A stretch of 64,000 nucleotides of DNA, taken from NCBI RefSeq assembly GCF_049747295.1, contig NZ_JBMHJM010000002.1, forward strand, positions 1-64,000. Direction: 5' to 3'. The notes below the pieces were generated by a model that was given only the letters and a program-made list of their open reading frames with translations, was not told where the DNA came from and made no database searches. This DNA is from Afipia sp049747295 (lineage in GTDB: Bacteria; Pseudomonadota; Alphaproteobacteria; Rhizobiales; Xanthobacteraceae). Numbering within the stretch: position 1 is the stretch's first letter; each line of letters opens with the position of its first letter. Position numbers and translations under genes: made by a program. This document shows positions 18,793 to 27,610 of the stretch, piece after piece.

Positions 18793-19968
18793 TCAGCTGC
18801 GCGGAAGCCGAAGGGAGAAGGTCGTGCCTGTCTGTTCGTTGGAAGTGACAGAAATATCGCCGCCGTGGGCTTCCACGATTAGTCTTGCGATATAGAGGCC
18901 GAGGCCCAGGTGTGTACTGTGCTCGGGCGGATTCTTGACGTCCTGACCACGCATCCAGGACTGGAAAATCAACTTTTGCGTTTCAGGGGGAATTGGTGAA
19001 CCCAGGTTGTGCACGGTTATAGTGACATTCTCAGGATCGTTGCCTGCGACCCTCACCGTGATTGGGCTTAATACATCGCCATACTGGATAGCGTTGCCCA
19101 TCAAGTTGGATAACACCTGCCCTAAGCGCGCGGAGTCCCATGAACCTATTGGGTCGCCTTCATGCGCGACTCTAAAGTGCCGGTCCCCGTTGATGGCACG
19201 AAGCTCGTCCGCGATTTCTTGACAGAGCGCTGCGATGTCGATTTTGGTTTTTGCAACCGGGATTGCAGTACCGAAAGACGAGCGCGTGAGATCAAGCAAA
19301 TCGTTTAGAATTTGCGTCGCCCGGCCCGCCGCCGTCCTGATCTCCGAAATCACCTTCGCCTGCTTCGGACTCGTCGTTCCGGACCGTTCCATCCACTGAG
19401 CGCCCATTGAAACCGCGCCGATGGGATTGCGCAGATCGTGACCCAGCACGCCTAGAAACAGATTCCGGGAGTTATTAATCGTCTTAGTATAGTGAGCTAC
19501 CGACTCCGTTACTGCCTGATCGATAGCTTCGTTGAACCGCGTCAGATCCTCGATATCAGTATTGGCCGACACCTGATGGTGCGCCAGCCATTGCTTGACG
19601 ACACTTGCCCGAAGCGCCCTGTATTCCGAAACCATCTGATCGATGTCAAACCCATCAGCAAGGCGAAGAGCGGCATGAATTTCTGCCGCGCTTTGAGAAA
19701 ACGGACTGTCTTTGGGGCCGTCGCCGCGCGATTTATCAAAGCGCTCTCGCGGCGTTTGTGCAGTGTCGAGGTCATCCGCAACAAAGCCAAGAAGATCGAC
19801 GATATGATCTTCTAAAGCCAGCTTCGACATCTGATCGCTGGCAGGCGACAGAGTTCGCGCAAACTCTATCCATTCTTTAACGATAGCGGCCTCGTTTTGG
19901 CGAATGAAGTCCGCCAGGCGTTCGTGCGCTTGCGGCTCAGGCATAGTATTGGAATTGCTCAATACCAC
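18793..19968 (-). CDS. Sensor histidine kinase with RsbRD-like N-terminal domain
   Basis: 391 aa from a GTG at 19968; a TTG at 19962 after AAGGGGG, or an ATG at 19944, are alternatives. Residues about 15-160 form an all-helical RsbRD/N-terminal sensor-like domain (F-I-R-Q-N-E-A-A-I-V-K-E-W). The H-box is L-G-V-L-G-H-D-L-R-N-P-I-G-A. The ATPase domain has N-L-M-G-N-A-I-Q-Y-G and G-L-G-L-Y-I-A-R-L-I-V-E-A-H-G-G. No transmembrane helix is present, so it is soluble. No response regulator is adjacent, making it an orphan kinase. Confidence 0.88.
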   Translation of the reverse strand: MVLSNSNTMPEPQAHERLADFIRQNEAAIVKEWIEFARTLSPASDQMSKLALEDHIVDLLGFVADDLDTAQTPRERFDKSRGDGPKDSPFSQSAAEIHAALRLADGFDIDQMVSEYRALRASVVKQWLAHHQVSANTDIEDLTRFNEAIDQAVTESVAHYTKTINNSRNLFLGVLGHDLRNPIGAVSMGAQWMERSGTTSPKQAKVISEIRTAAGRATQILNDLLDLTRSSFGTAIPVAKTKIDIAALCQEIADELRAINGDRHFRVAHEGDPIGSWDSARLGQVLSNLMGNAIQYGDVLSPITVRVAGNDPENVTITVHNLGSPIPPETQKLIFQSWMRGQDVKNPPEHSTHLGLGLYIARLIVEAHGGDISVTSNEQTGTTFSLRLPRS

Positions 19969-20317
19969 CCCCTTGGCACATGATTGGGTCCAACTTAGCG
20001 TAGTTTCGCGAGAACGCTATTCGTCGATCCATCTGCGAAGCCTCTGATCAATTTTCTAGAGTGCCCAAGCCTTGAGTACATGCGATGGTTCCCCGACCTC
20101 TCTTAGTTCACGATCCCTCAGGCAGGAAAGAGGGCTGCGCCCCTGGCCGCCAAGGGCGAGTTCGCTCCGCTCGGTCCGCAGTCGCCGTAAGGAGCGTCCG
20201 GATGGCCGTGTTCCGAGTCAGACGCCATCGAAGAGTTTTGACAGCCAAAACGCAAACTCACCTAGATATGCCAGGGTCGAAGTGCCGCTTCCGGTCAAAA
20301 AATGCGTGTGTCGAGAG
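19969..20317. other. Intergenic, nothing recognised
   Basis: This is the upstream region of the kinase and downstream of the PRC-barrel gene. The frames here have no supported starts. Confidence 0.4.
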
Positions 20318-20848
20318 TTAGTACTTAAACTCCGGCATGGCCTTCAGTTCGTCCTTAGTGGCGTTATACACCGCGTGATCGGGATACCAACGCGGACTGG
20401 CGCTGCTTGTGGTGGTGGTCGTGGTGGTAGTTGCAGCACCGGTGGTGGTTCGCGTCGCGCCGTCTGGAGCGGAAGTAGTTGCCGGCGCGCTCGCCGGTGC
20501 GGACGTTGTTGACGCAGTTGTCGAGGTCACCGGCTGGTCAACCCACTTCAGCTTATCGAAGGCAACCGCCACGTAGTGCTCGCCTAGGCCGAGAACGCCG
20601 CCCACACCCAGAATGACATTGGCCACCTTGCCTGACCTATCCAAAATCACGTCGTGGATATCGCCGATCTTCTCGTTTGCGTCATTATACACATCGACGC
20701 CGGCGAGCTTGGACGCGCGCCATTCACCCTCCTTGTGCGTGTTAGCACTGGTGGTCGAAGCCCCCTGGTTTGTGGCTATTTGCGACGTCGCCGCGCTGGT
20801 CATCGACGCGATAGCCAGGAATGCTATTGCAAGGCATTTGGAAATCAT
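20318..20848 (-). CDS. Exported PRC-barrel domain protein
   Basis: 176 aa from the ATG at 20848, preceded by GGAGGAACATC. Residues 1-22 are a signal peptide (M-I-S-K-C-L-A-I-A-F-L-A-I-A-S). Residues about 42-105 form a PRC barrel (R-A-S-K-L-A-G-V-D-V-Y-N, E-K-I-G-D-I-H-D-V-I-L-D). A low-complexity Thr/Ser/Ala linker follows, with a run of eight threonines. The protein ends in a short conserved tail, D-E-L-K-A-M-P-E-F-K-Y. Exported PRC-barrel proteins are common stress-related envelope proteins in Rhizobiales; the ligand is unknown. Confidence 0.85.
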   Translation of the reverse strand: MISKCLAIAFLAIASMTSAATSQIATNQGASTTSANTHKEGEWRASKLAGVDVYNDANEKIGDIHDVILDRSGKVANVILGVGGVLGLGEHYVAVAFDKLKWVDQPVTSTTASTTSAPASAPATTSAPDGATRTTTGAATTTTTTTTSSASPRWYPDHAVYNATKDELKAMPEFKY

Positions 20849-20988
20849 GATGTTCCTCCATTGTTTTGGGGAACAATCACGCGGTGTGATTTTGGTTCCG
20901 GCAGCGGAACGGTAAATCATCTCACAGGGTCTGTGAGAAGCGGACTAGCACTCCAGCCGGCCCCTCTATGCTGGCTTCCAGTGATGTC

Positions 20989-21183
20989 TCAGTTTCCATC
21001 GAGCGAAATTTTGTAGCCTGCAGTTTTAAGAGCTGAGAGGATGGCTGTTGCGATAGTCTTGCATTCTTTGGGCTCTTTGTAAGTTTTCGGCCACACCGTC
21101 CCGTTTCCCGCGTCAGGAAAATCGACGAAAGCTGATTGAATAGCGCGCTCGATTATCCTTTGAAGCTCCTCATCCCGTATCAT
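20989..21183 (-). CDS. 64-aa hypothetical protein
   Basis: The frame starts MIRDEELQRIIERAIQSAF with GGGAG nine bases upstream. It is compact, with an acidic N-terminal helix, a central W-P-K-T-Y and a C-terminal helix A-T-A-I-L-S-A-L-K-T-A-G. It looks like a real cytoplasmic protein. I do not recognise the family. Confidence 0.6.
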   Translation of the reverse strand: MIRDEELQRIIERAIQSAFVDFPDAGNGTVWPKTYKEPKECKTIATAILSALKTAGYKISLDGN

Positions 21184-22016
21184 CGCCTTGTCTCCCGCCT
21201 CTCGACGATCGTCACAGTATCATCAGCCCTTACGGTACGCTGCCAATGGGCTGGAGCGCACATTATCCTGTTTGACGTGCAAAACGTATTCTCTTCCCTC
21301 GGATAGCTCCCATTTTGCTCGTGACATCCATCATATCTGCTTAGCAATGCGGTCGCGGTTAGCTTCCTGCGCATGCGAGCGGCACTTGCCCGTGCCGCGC
21401 CGTGGCTCAAGTCAATGCCGTACAAAAAAGGACAACTCGCGATCAGGAAGCCAATTGGCTGCATGCGCCGAAAGTCCATTCAATTCGTTGCTGCGCATGT
21501 ACTCTCCGAAGTCCGAGGCGCTCACGCCCAAGTGCAACCCGACGCCGGTTACAAAAGCTCAAAGCATTTCAACCCTGACGGCTCAATAAGTCATCAAAGG
21601 CCCTCTCGGCCCCGCAACTGCCGGGACCGAGAGGGTTGGCCTTGCCATCCTAGTCTGCATTGGGTCATTCGCATCGGTTTGACCGGACCACGGAGACTTC
21701 CGCTCTATCCCGGTGAACGAACATTCTCAGAATATGCGGGCATGTCTCAAAGGGGCCAATGAGCGACATCGCAGGGTGGCCTGACATGGAAGAGCGTTCG
21801 CTGAGTGTTCACGGCAGACTAGATTTCTTTGATCTAGATCAAGGGTTGGGCCAGCATCCGGGGCGCATAGGAACAGTTGCTCAAGGTGCCAGATAGCCGC
21901 TCGCGACTTACCGAACGCCTGCTGCGGGTAACTCGCGGCACTTTGACCGCGCGCTGCTCGACTCCTGTCTTCGCCGAATAGCGGACATTCTCAGCGTCAG
22001 TTAATCGGAGAAGTAG
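21184..22016. other. Gene-free stretch with inverted repeat, GGGTCAT repeat and FixK box
   Basis: No credible protein gene in 830 bases. A 9-bp inverted repeat CCCTCTCGG / CCGAGAGGG spans 21601-21635. A dispersed GGGTCAT-type repeat spans about 21650-21770. A perfect FNR/FixK box lies at 21829, followed by structured-looking GC-rich DNA. A regulated small RNA could lie here. Confidence 0.5.
21829..21842. promoter_or_regulatory. FNR/FixK-type box
   Basis: TTGATCTAGATCAA is a perfect palindrome matching the FixK/FNR consensus TTGAT-N4-ATCAA. Known family: these sites activate genes at low oxygen, usually centred about 40 bases before the start of transcription. No protein gene begins nearby on either strand. 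Confidence 0.65.
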
Positions 22017-22406
22017 TCAGCCTCGCTTGGGGAACAGCTTGTCGCGGATGTAGCGGGAGGTCGGTGTTAATCGGATGCCGCGCTGATGCGGTTTATGCCA
22101 CGCCGCCTTGTCTATTTCCTGCTTGTCACCGATGGCGAGACGACCGCAGGCTTTATCGGCGATGAAGATAGCATCGCTCATCTTGCGTCCTGATCTGGGG
22201 TTTTTGGCCCTGACTTCTTTCCAGAGCTTCAACCGCCCCGGTTTGAGCTTTGGAAGCTCCTCCCGGATTTCCCTACGCAGGCAATCTTTTTCCGTTTCCC
22301 GCCCGCGCCTGCGCCCCCCCGGGAACATCCATAACCGGTCGCGTCTTCTTCTCACCAACAAGACCCGCCCGCGCTTTGCCGCAACGAGTTTTGATGACTT
22401 TGCCAT
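22017..22406 (-). CDS. Nudix hydrolase
   Basis: 129 aa. The Nudix box is recognisable at residues about 30-52: G-R-R-R-G-R-E-T-E-K-D-C-L-R-R-E-I-R-E-E-L, with the metal-binding R-E-x-x-E-E core intact, although the usual final glycine is replaced. The protein is strikingly basic, with R-R-R-R near residue 19. Nudix enzymes cleave nucleoside diphosphates linked to another moiety; the substrate here is unknown. It stands alone. Confidence 0.8.
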   Translation of the reverse strand: MAKSSKLVAAKRGRVLLVRRRRDRLWMFPGGRRRGRETEKDCLRREIREELPKLKPGRLKLWKEVRAKNPRSGRKMSDAIFIADKACGRLAIGDKQEIDKAAWHKPHQRGIRLTPTSRYIRDKLFPKRG

Positions 22407-22698
22407 TCCTATTCTGCCCTAACATCGAATCATTCGCACGATTTTATAAGATGCTCGACGAGATTCTCCAGCAGCGATGTCCGAAGTTGGTCAATCGTTG
22501 AAAGTGCCAATTGGGTCGAACTGGGACCCGCCGATTGAGGTGGGCTTGTCGATGCAGACCGGTAGCCTCGGTGACGCTGTCCGTTGGTGGTCTGATGGCC
22601 GCAGCTGCGGCTCGTTCGGGCGCTTTCCTGAGCATGGCGATTCAACGGCGAATGATAAGAACGATACGTGCGGAGCTTTGAAAGGCTTGGAACCGTTT

Positions 22699-24039
22699 TC
22701 ACTGACGTCGGACGTAGGTGGCGCCCCAGCCAAGGCCGAGTATGGCGGCGACAAGCGAACCGAAGAGTACGCCCAGTTTCGCCGCCCTCAATAATTCTTG
22801 ATCGGAGAACGCGAGCATCGAGATGAAGATCGACATGGTAAAACCGATGCCAGCCAGCAGGCCGACCAGACAGACGCCACCCCACGAAACTCCTGGAGCA
22901 AGCCGACACCAGCCCAATCGCACCGCGATCCAAGTCGCGCCGACTACGCCAAGTGGTTTCCCAACGATCAAGGCAAGCGCAGTGCCCATCATCACGAGAT
23001 AGCCCCCGGCGGAGAGATCAGCGCCCGTTAAGCTGACGCCGGCATTCGCCAACGCGAAGATCGGCATGACGCCGTAAGCCACCCACGGATGCATTGCCAT
23101 CTGCACCCGCGACACCGGCGGCAACATCTCGCGGCGAGCTACGCGAAGGTCTCGCAGCGGTTGCTCCAACAGGTGCGGATCCCTTGCCTTCACCGCATCG
23201 CTAGTTCGCAACTGTTTGAGCACTCGCGACACTATTTCCAGCGGCGTTTCCCGCATCGGTATCGGGCGTGCCGGAGTTATCAGACCGAGCAACACACCTG
23301 CAAGGGTTGGATGGATCCCAGCTACCATGAACCCAATCCAAACTAAGGAGCCGGGCAATATGTAAAAGAGCGCAGAACCGATCCCAATCCGCTGAAATCC
23401 TAAAGCCGCGAGAACGCCGATCAACGCGATGACGAAACCGCCAAGCTGACGACTGGGGGTGTAGAAGAGTGCAATGATCAGTACCGCAATGATGTCGTCG
23501 ATGATCGCCAGAGCAAGCAGGAAGACCCGCACACTGACCGGGATCTTTCGTCCAAGCAGCACGAGCACCCCAACGGCAAATGCGATGTCTGTCGCCGTTG
23601 GCACGGCCCAGCCCTGCGCTCCAGCCGGATCGCTGTTGAGGCTCACATAAATGAGCGCCGGGACGATCACGCCACCAGTTGCTGCGACCAGCGGCAAAAT
23701 TGCTTGGTCCACTCTGCTCAGTGCGCCTTCATGCACCTCGCGCCGAATCTCCATGCCCACGACGAGGAAGAAGATTGTCATCAGCGCGTCGTTGACCCAG
23801 AAATGCAGCGACCGAGAAAAGACGTATTCGCCGACACCGATTGTAAGCGGAAGGTTCCAAAAGTCGTGATAGCTATGAGCGAACGGAGAGTTGGCCCAGA
23901 TCAGTGCAGCGGCGGCCGCAACGAGAAGCACGGCACCGCTGACAGCTTCGACATGCAGGAACCGATAAAGGGTGCTGAGGGCCTGCTCAGCCAGCCGCTG
24001 GGCTTTCGGCAGATCGTCAAATGAAGAGCTATCGTTCAT
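22699..24039 (-). CDS. nhaA: Na+/H+ antiporter NhaA
   Basis: 446 aa from the ATG at 24039. The sequence shows the eleven to twelve helices of NhaA and its signatures: F-F-x-V-G-M-E-I-R-R-E (helix 2-3), A-T-D-I-A-F-A (the Asp133 equivalent), and L-A-L-A-I-I-D-D-I with the paired aspartates that bind Na+ and H+. A late helix has G-I-G-F-T-M-S-I-F-I. It exports Na+ in exchange for protons at alkaline pH. The other sodium/proton exchanger in the window is the Mrp complex at 51-57 kb. Confidence 0.95.
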   Translation of the reverse strand: MNDSSSFDDLPKAQRLAEQALSTLYRFLHVEAVSGAVLLVAAAAALIWANSPFAHSYHDFWNLPLTIGVGEYVFSRSLHFWVNDALMTIFFLVVGMEIRREVHEGALSRVDQAILPLVAATGGVIVPALIYVSLNSDPAGAQGWAVPTATDIAFAVGVLVLLGRKIPVSVRVFLLALAIIDDIIAVLIIALFYTPSRQLGGFVIALIGVLAALGFQRIGIGSALFYILPGSLVWIGFMVAGIHPTLAGVLLGLITPARPIPMRETPLEIVSRVLKQLRTSDAVKARDPHLLEQPLRDLRVARREMLPPVSRVQMAMHPWVAYGVMPIFALANAGVSLTGADLSAGGYLVMMGTALALIVGKPLGVVGATWIAVRLGWCRLAPGVSWGGVCLVGLLAGIGFTMSIFISMLAFSDQELLRAAKLGVLFGSLVAAILGLGWGATYVRRQ

Positions 24040-24422
24040 GGGGCGCACGCTTTCCGCGTGGCGGCCCGACCATCGCTTAACCTGTCGCTGCTCAATGCAG
24101 CGAGCACCCGAACGCCGTTATACATCGCTATGGCGACAATTCAACCTTGGAACGATGAACCGTCGCCAACTCGGCCGTGGCGTCGCGTCGTCGTTGAGTC
24201 TGCTTCACCCCAAAGAGCTATCAACTCCATCTATCTCTTCCGGAAGGGGCCAATCGCGTCATTTTGCGTCTCAGTAAGAGCGTCCGTTATTTGATCGATT
24301 CGTCGGCGTACTGCCCGATCCGCTCGCGACCGCCAATGCAAATTGATCCAGATCAACGAGGTGTCCGCGTCTGTAGGTTTGCTGAAAATACCAAAGAACT
24401 TCGCGCGGACGTGGAGGAGACC
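24040..24422. other. Divergent upstream region with FixK box
   Basis: This stretch lies between the leftward nhaA and the rightward small secreted protein. It has no gene of its own. The FixK-type site is at 24343. Confidence 0.5.
24343..24356. promoter_or_regulatory. FNR/FixK-type box ahead of a small secreted protein
   Basis: TTGATCCAGATCAA is a perfect match to the FixK/FNR palindrome. It lies 67 bases before the start codon at 24423, a normal distance for activation from position about -40. Confidence 0.7.
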
Positions 24423-24662
24423 ATGAAAGCAAGAATTGCTGTCGCGTCATTCGCCCTTCTAACAATCGGGTTCATGGCGGCGGGCACGGACACCGCAAAT
24501 GCCGTGGTGTACTGCCAATACGTCAGTTATCCGGCGGGCTGCGTCGTAAGACCCGGCGTCGTGCTCAGGCCGCGCCCGGTTGCGCGCGCTGTACGCGGGT
24601 CGGTGACACACGGGACGGCAATAAATCGCGGCGGTCCAGTTAACCGCGTCGGTCGTCGCTAG
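24423..24662 (+). CDS. Small secreted basic protein, probably oxygen-regulated
   Basis: 79 aa from the ATG at 24423, preceded by GGAGGAGACC; earlier in-frame starts cross the promoter. Residues 1-27 are a signal peptide ending T-A-N-A. The mature part has Y-C-Q-Y-V-S-Y-P-A-G-C-V-V-R-P-G, with two cysteines, and an Arg-rich tail, R-G-S-V-T-H-G-T-A-I-N-R-G-G. It resembles small exported proteins of unknown role in Bradyrhizobium. The FixK box upstream suggests low-oxygen induction. Confidence 0.7.
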   Translation: MKARIAVASFALLTIGFMAAGTDTANAVVYCQYVSYPAGCVVRPGVVLRPRPVARAVRGSVTHGTAINRGGPVNRVGRR

Positions 24663-25037
24663 CCTCTCAATTAGCGTTCAAGCGCTTTGCTTCCGGGCAA
24701 TGCCCGCTTTGGGTCATTCGCGTCGATTTTCCGCGTCTAGATAAAGCCCGATCTAGCCCTGAGAGCAGACGCGGTCACAAGGGTCGGGTTCGTCGCATAC
24801 GGGTCAAAAGCCAACCTCAAGCCGTTAATGATCTTACGTCAGCTCTTCCCTTGAAAGCCGACGTGTGCACCAAGTTGGCGAAGGTGGTTAAGGGCCAATT
24901 GCCTCGAAATGGATTCTCCGCTCCATGTCTGCTTTCCTTCCTGCAACCAATTGGCTGGTCGCGCTGAGTTCACTCGTGCCTTAACAACAGACATCTATCG
25001 AACGAGTTGGGCTGACGCGAATAGCGGCGCACATCAA
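24663..25037. other. Intergenic with GGGTCAT-type repeat
   Basis: A dispersed repeat (TTTGGGTCATTCGCGTCGATTTTCCGC) lies at about 24705-24740, next to a 6-bp hairpin CTAGAT / ATCTAG. No gene was recognised. Confidence 0.4.
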
Positions 25038-25412
25038 TCAAGAGTCAGAGTCTCGAAAATGATTGGCGCGCTCGACGAGATCTACCATGTGAGCGGCCGC
25101 ATGAATCGTGAGAGGATGCTGGGTAAAGCCGGGCCGCGGGGAGATATAGCCTGCCATTTCACGAACCAATCGGAGTTGGTCATCCGATGCTGTTGCAAGC
25201 AGGGAAATCATCAGATTCTCCAACGCAATGACACGGATACGCAGCGTCACGAGTTCGGCATTGGTCAGATCGGGGACTGCAATTCGCTCAGCGTCGGGCG
25301 ACGAATCCGTGGCGGGCCCCTCAGGCCCCGCGCCTCCTTCGTTGTCCCATCTGGACAGAGCGCGTTGACGCTGGTTCCAGTCGCTGGAAGTATCGGAGTT
25401 TTCTCGCGGCAT
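25038..25412 (-). CDS. Hypothetical helical protein
   Basis: 124 aa from the ATG at 25412, with GGGAGC upstream. The first 45 residues are polar and probably disordered. Residues about 47-124 are helical: D-L-T-N-A-E-L-V-T-L-R-I-R-V-I-A-L-E-N-L-M-I-S-L-L-A and A-A-H-M-V-D-L-V-E-R-A-N-H-F-R. No membrane segment or known domain is recognised. It is upstream of nothing obvious on its strand. Confidence 0.65.
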   Translation of the reverse strand: MPRENSDTSSDWNQRQRALSRWDNEGGAGPEGPATDSSPDAERIAVPDLTNAELVTLRIRVIALENLMISLLATASDDQLRLVREMAGYISPRPGFTQHPLTIHAAAHMVDLVERANHFRDSDS

Positions 25413-25456
25413 GCGTAGCTCCCTCATTTGGTCACGAACTCGTCATCCCGGGGCGA

Positions 25457-27205
25457 TCAGATCGGCATCCGATAGCCGTAGAACTCGTGGTCCTCATTGT
25501 AGCCGCCCTGACCCGCGCCGAGATCGACGAAATCGTGCACGAATTCGATCGCCGCGATCCACTTGACCATCTTGAAACCCAATTCATTCTCGCAGCGCAG
25601 CCGCAACGGCGCGCCATGCAGCACGCTAACCGGCGCGCCGTTCATCTCGTAGGCGAGGATCGTCAGGGCGTGGCGCATGTTCTCGATCTTGTGGACGTCG
25701 TAGTAGCGCCCGCGATCGGCGCCATCGGCCAGCGAATAGAACACGGCGTAACGAGCCTCCCGCATCGGCTTCACCAGAGCGAGGATGTCGCGCATGGTAA
25801 CGCCGCCCCATTCGGCGACACCCGACCAGCCCTGAATGCAGAAATGCGTCGTGATCTGCTCCTGTTTCGGCATCGCCTTGAGGTCGGCGAGAGAGAATTC
25901 CTGAGGCGCCTCGACCAGCCCGCCGATCCGCAACCTGTAGCCGGCAAACTCCTCCGCGACGAGATCGTCAAACTCCCTGGAGTCGGGCATCGTGCCGTTT
26001 GGCCAGAAGTAAAGCGAGATATCCTGCTTCGTGAGCTGGGAGCGCGGATCCCAACTTTCCGCCAGTCCCATGATCCAGCCGATCATGAACGCGCCGGCGC
26101 GCTGCACCAGACGGGCGTGCCGGATGGTGAAGGGCGAAGCCAGCAGCCAGGCGATCGTCAGGATTGCCATCGCCAGCACGAACAGCGGAAAACCTGTCCA
26201 GGATGCGTTATCCACGCCGCCGAACATGTGGTTGGTGTTCTCTCTGATGCCGGTGACGAACACCATGGCGCCATGCGCCAGAATGAAACCCACGAACCAG
26301 GCAAAGGAGATGAAGTGAAGCGACCGCATCGCCTGCCGGTTGAACAATCTGCCGAACCAACCGAGCGCGTTGGAGATCGCCGGGCTATGCATCACCCCGG
26401 TGGCGATCGAGACCGGCGCGGCGACGAACATGAAATAATTGAGCTGCTGGAGGCCGTTGTAGCGGGTCCAGCTATGATCGACCGGAAAGTTCAGTGACGC
26501 ATACTGGATCGCCGTGGACAGCGCGGCCGGGAAGACCTCCCAGGTCAGCGGCACCAGCCGGCGCCACTGGTCGGTGGAAAACAGCAGCGCATAGAAGGCG
26601 ACGCCGTTGATCAGCCACAGCAGGTTGACCGAGAAATGCCACCAGCGCGACAGCCCTAGGGTATGGCGCAGGCCGGGAATGCCGAACCAGGTCGGCAGGG
26701 TGACGGAGTCGTCCTTGGCGGTCCAGACGCGGCCCTTCGGCACCGGTACCTGGAAGCGAAACCAGTCGGTTCCGGGCGTGCAATCGCGGCCCCAATAGAG
26801 CCGGGGATGATCGGCCAGAATTCGCAGTCCGGCCCGCATGGTGAACAGCATGAAGAACATGTTCAGGAAGTGCTGGAGCTGCAGCCACCACGGGAATCCC
26901 GAATCGACCGACGGCGCGCCCTGGGCAATGCCGGGATGCTGTTGGATAAAGGCCTCCACGCCGGGAAGTTCACGCAGGCTCTGAGCCAAGGCAATCAGAC
27001 AAAGCAGCGCCGCGGCTGCAATCGGCAGACCCCACAGCGTGTTGATCCAGCGCCGGCCAATGCGAATCCGGGGTGCGATCCCCTGTAGTGGCGGCATCCA
27101 GTGATTGAGGCGGATGCGATCGTCGGCATCGCTAAGTTTTGCACGGAGCGGCTCAACCGGGAATGATTTTGAACCCGTGTGCATCGACCGATCTTTGTCT
27201 ATCAT
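25457..27205 (-). CDS. Cytochrome-b / molybdopterin oxidoreductase fusion protein
   Basis: 582 aa from the ATG at 27205; a GTG at 27214 and an ATG at 27184 are alternatives. Residues about 50-370 are a polytopic membrane part with four or more helices and spaced histidines (W-W-H-F-S-V-N, L-H-F-I-S-F-A, L-A-H-G-A-M-V-F) like di-haem cytochrome b of the formate dehydrogenase gamma/b561 type. Residues about 410-575 are a sulfite-oxidase-fold molybdopterin domain with the Mo-ligand cysteine in T-H-F-C-I-Q-G-W-S-G. The fusion would link a Mo centre to the quinone pool. It follows the DUF2945 gene by 24 bases. Confidence 0.85.
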   Translation of the reverse strand: MIDKDRSMHTGSKSFPVEPLRAKLSDADDRIRLNHWMPPLQGIAPRIRIGRRWINTLWGLPIAAAALLCLIALAQSLRELPGVEAFIQQHPGIAQGAPSVDSGFPWWLQLQHFLNMFFMLFTMRAGLRILADHPRLYWGRDCTPGTDWFRFQVPVPKGRVWTAKDDSVTLPTWFGIPGLRHTLGLSRWWHFSVNLLWLINGVAFYALLFSTDQWRRLVPLTWEVFPAALSTAIQYASLNFPVDHSWTRYNGLQQLNYFMFVAAPVSIATGVMHSPAISNALGWFGRLFNRQAMRSLHFISFAWFVGFILAHGAMVFVTGIRENTNHMFGGVDNASWTGFPLFVLAMAILTIAWLLASPFTIRHARLVQRAGAFMIGWIMGLAESWDPRSQLTKQDISLYFWPNGTMPDSREFDDLVAEEFAGYRLRIGGLVEAPQEFSLADLKAMPKQEQITTHFCIQGWSGVAEWGGVTMRDILALVKPMREARYAVFYSLADGADRGRYYDVHKIENMRHALTILAYEMNGAPVSVLHGAPLRLRCENELGFKMVKWIAAIEFVHDFVDLGAGQGGYNEDHEFYGYRMPI

Positions 27206-27229
27206 CGGGCACACCTGACAATGGGGACG

Positions 27230-27445
27230 TCAATCGCCAAGCCTGGCAAGCGCGGAAGCCTTGTGGAAGGCGATATGATCCGTCTTGCTGCTCTTGATCT
27301 CGTATTGCGGCTCGTCCGGGGTCGCATGGTGGGTGTAGCCATTGACCTTGAAATCGCGGGTATGGATGCGGATAACCGTGCCGCTGACGCGGCCCGCCTC
27401 GGAATTCCAGCTTACGCGATCATGGATCTTGAAGCTCTTCGGCAT
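27230..27445 (-). CDS. DUF2945 (hypervirulence-associated Tudor-like) protein
   Basis: 71 aa: F-K-I-H-D-R-V-S-W-N-S-E-A-G-R-V-S-G-T-V-I-R-I-H, then Y-x-H-H-A-T-P-D-E-P-Q-Y-E-I-K-S-S-K-T, with H-K-A-S-A-L at the end. This is the complete small beta-barrel of the DUF2945 family. The role is unknown. It precedes the molybdopterin fusion gene with a 24-base gap and is probably cotranscribed. Confidence 0.9.
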   Translation of the reverse strand: MPKSFKIHDRVSWNSEAGRVSGTVIRIHTRDFKVNGYTHHATPDEPQYEIKSSKTDHIAFHKASALARLGD

Positions 27446-27610
27446 GGTCGTTCGATCGGCTCCATCCCCCGTTTTTCCTAGAGCAGCATGAACATCCCAA
27501 CCGCTGCGCGCTCTACCGGTTCCCCGATGTCGCAGTATTTACGTCGCAGTGTTTACCCGCCTTGCACTTCTGGTGTTTGGGACCCCGCGCATGGATAATG
27601 CTGGCTCATC

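Noticed and set aside
21601..21635. Inverted repeat as a terminator
   Set aside because: The stem is good, but no T run follows on the plus strand and only a weak one on the minus. Recorded as structure, not as a terminator.
25487..26497. 336-aa rightward frame opposite the molybdopterin fusion
   Set aside because: Biased composition without structure. The opposite strand is clearly coding.
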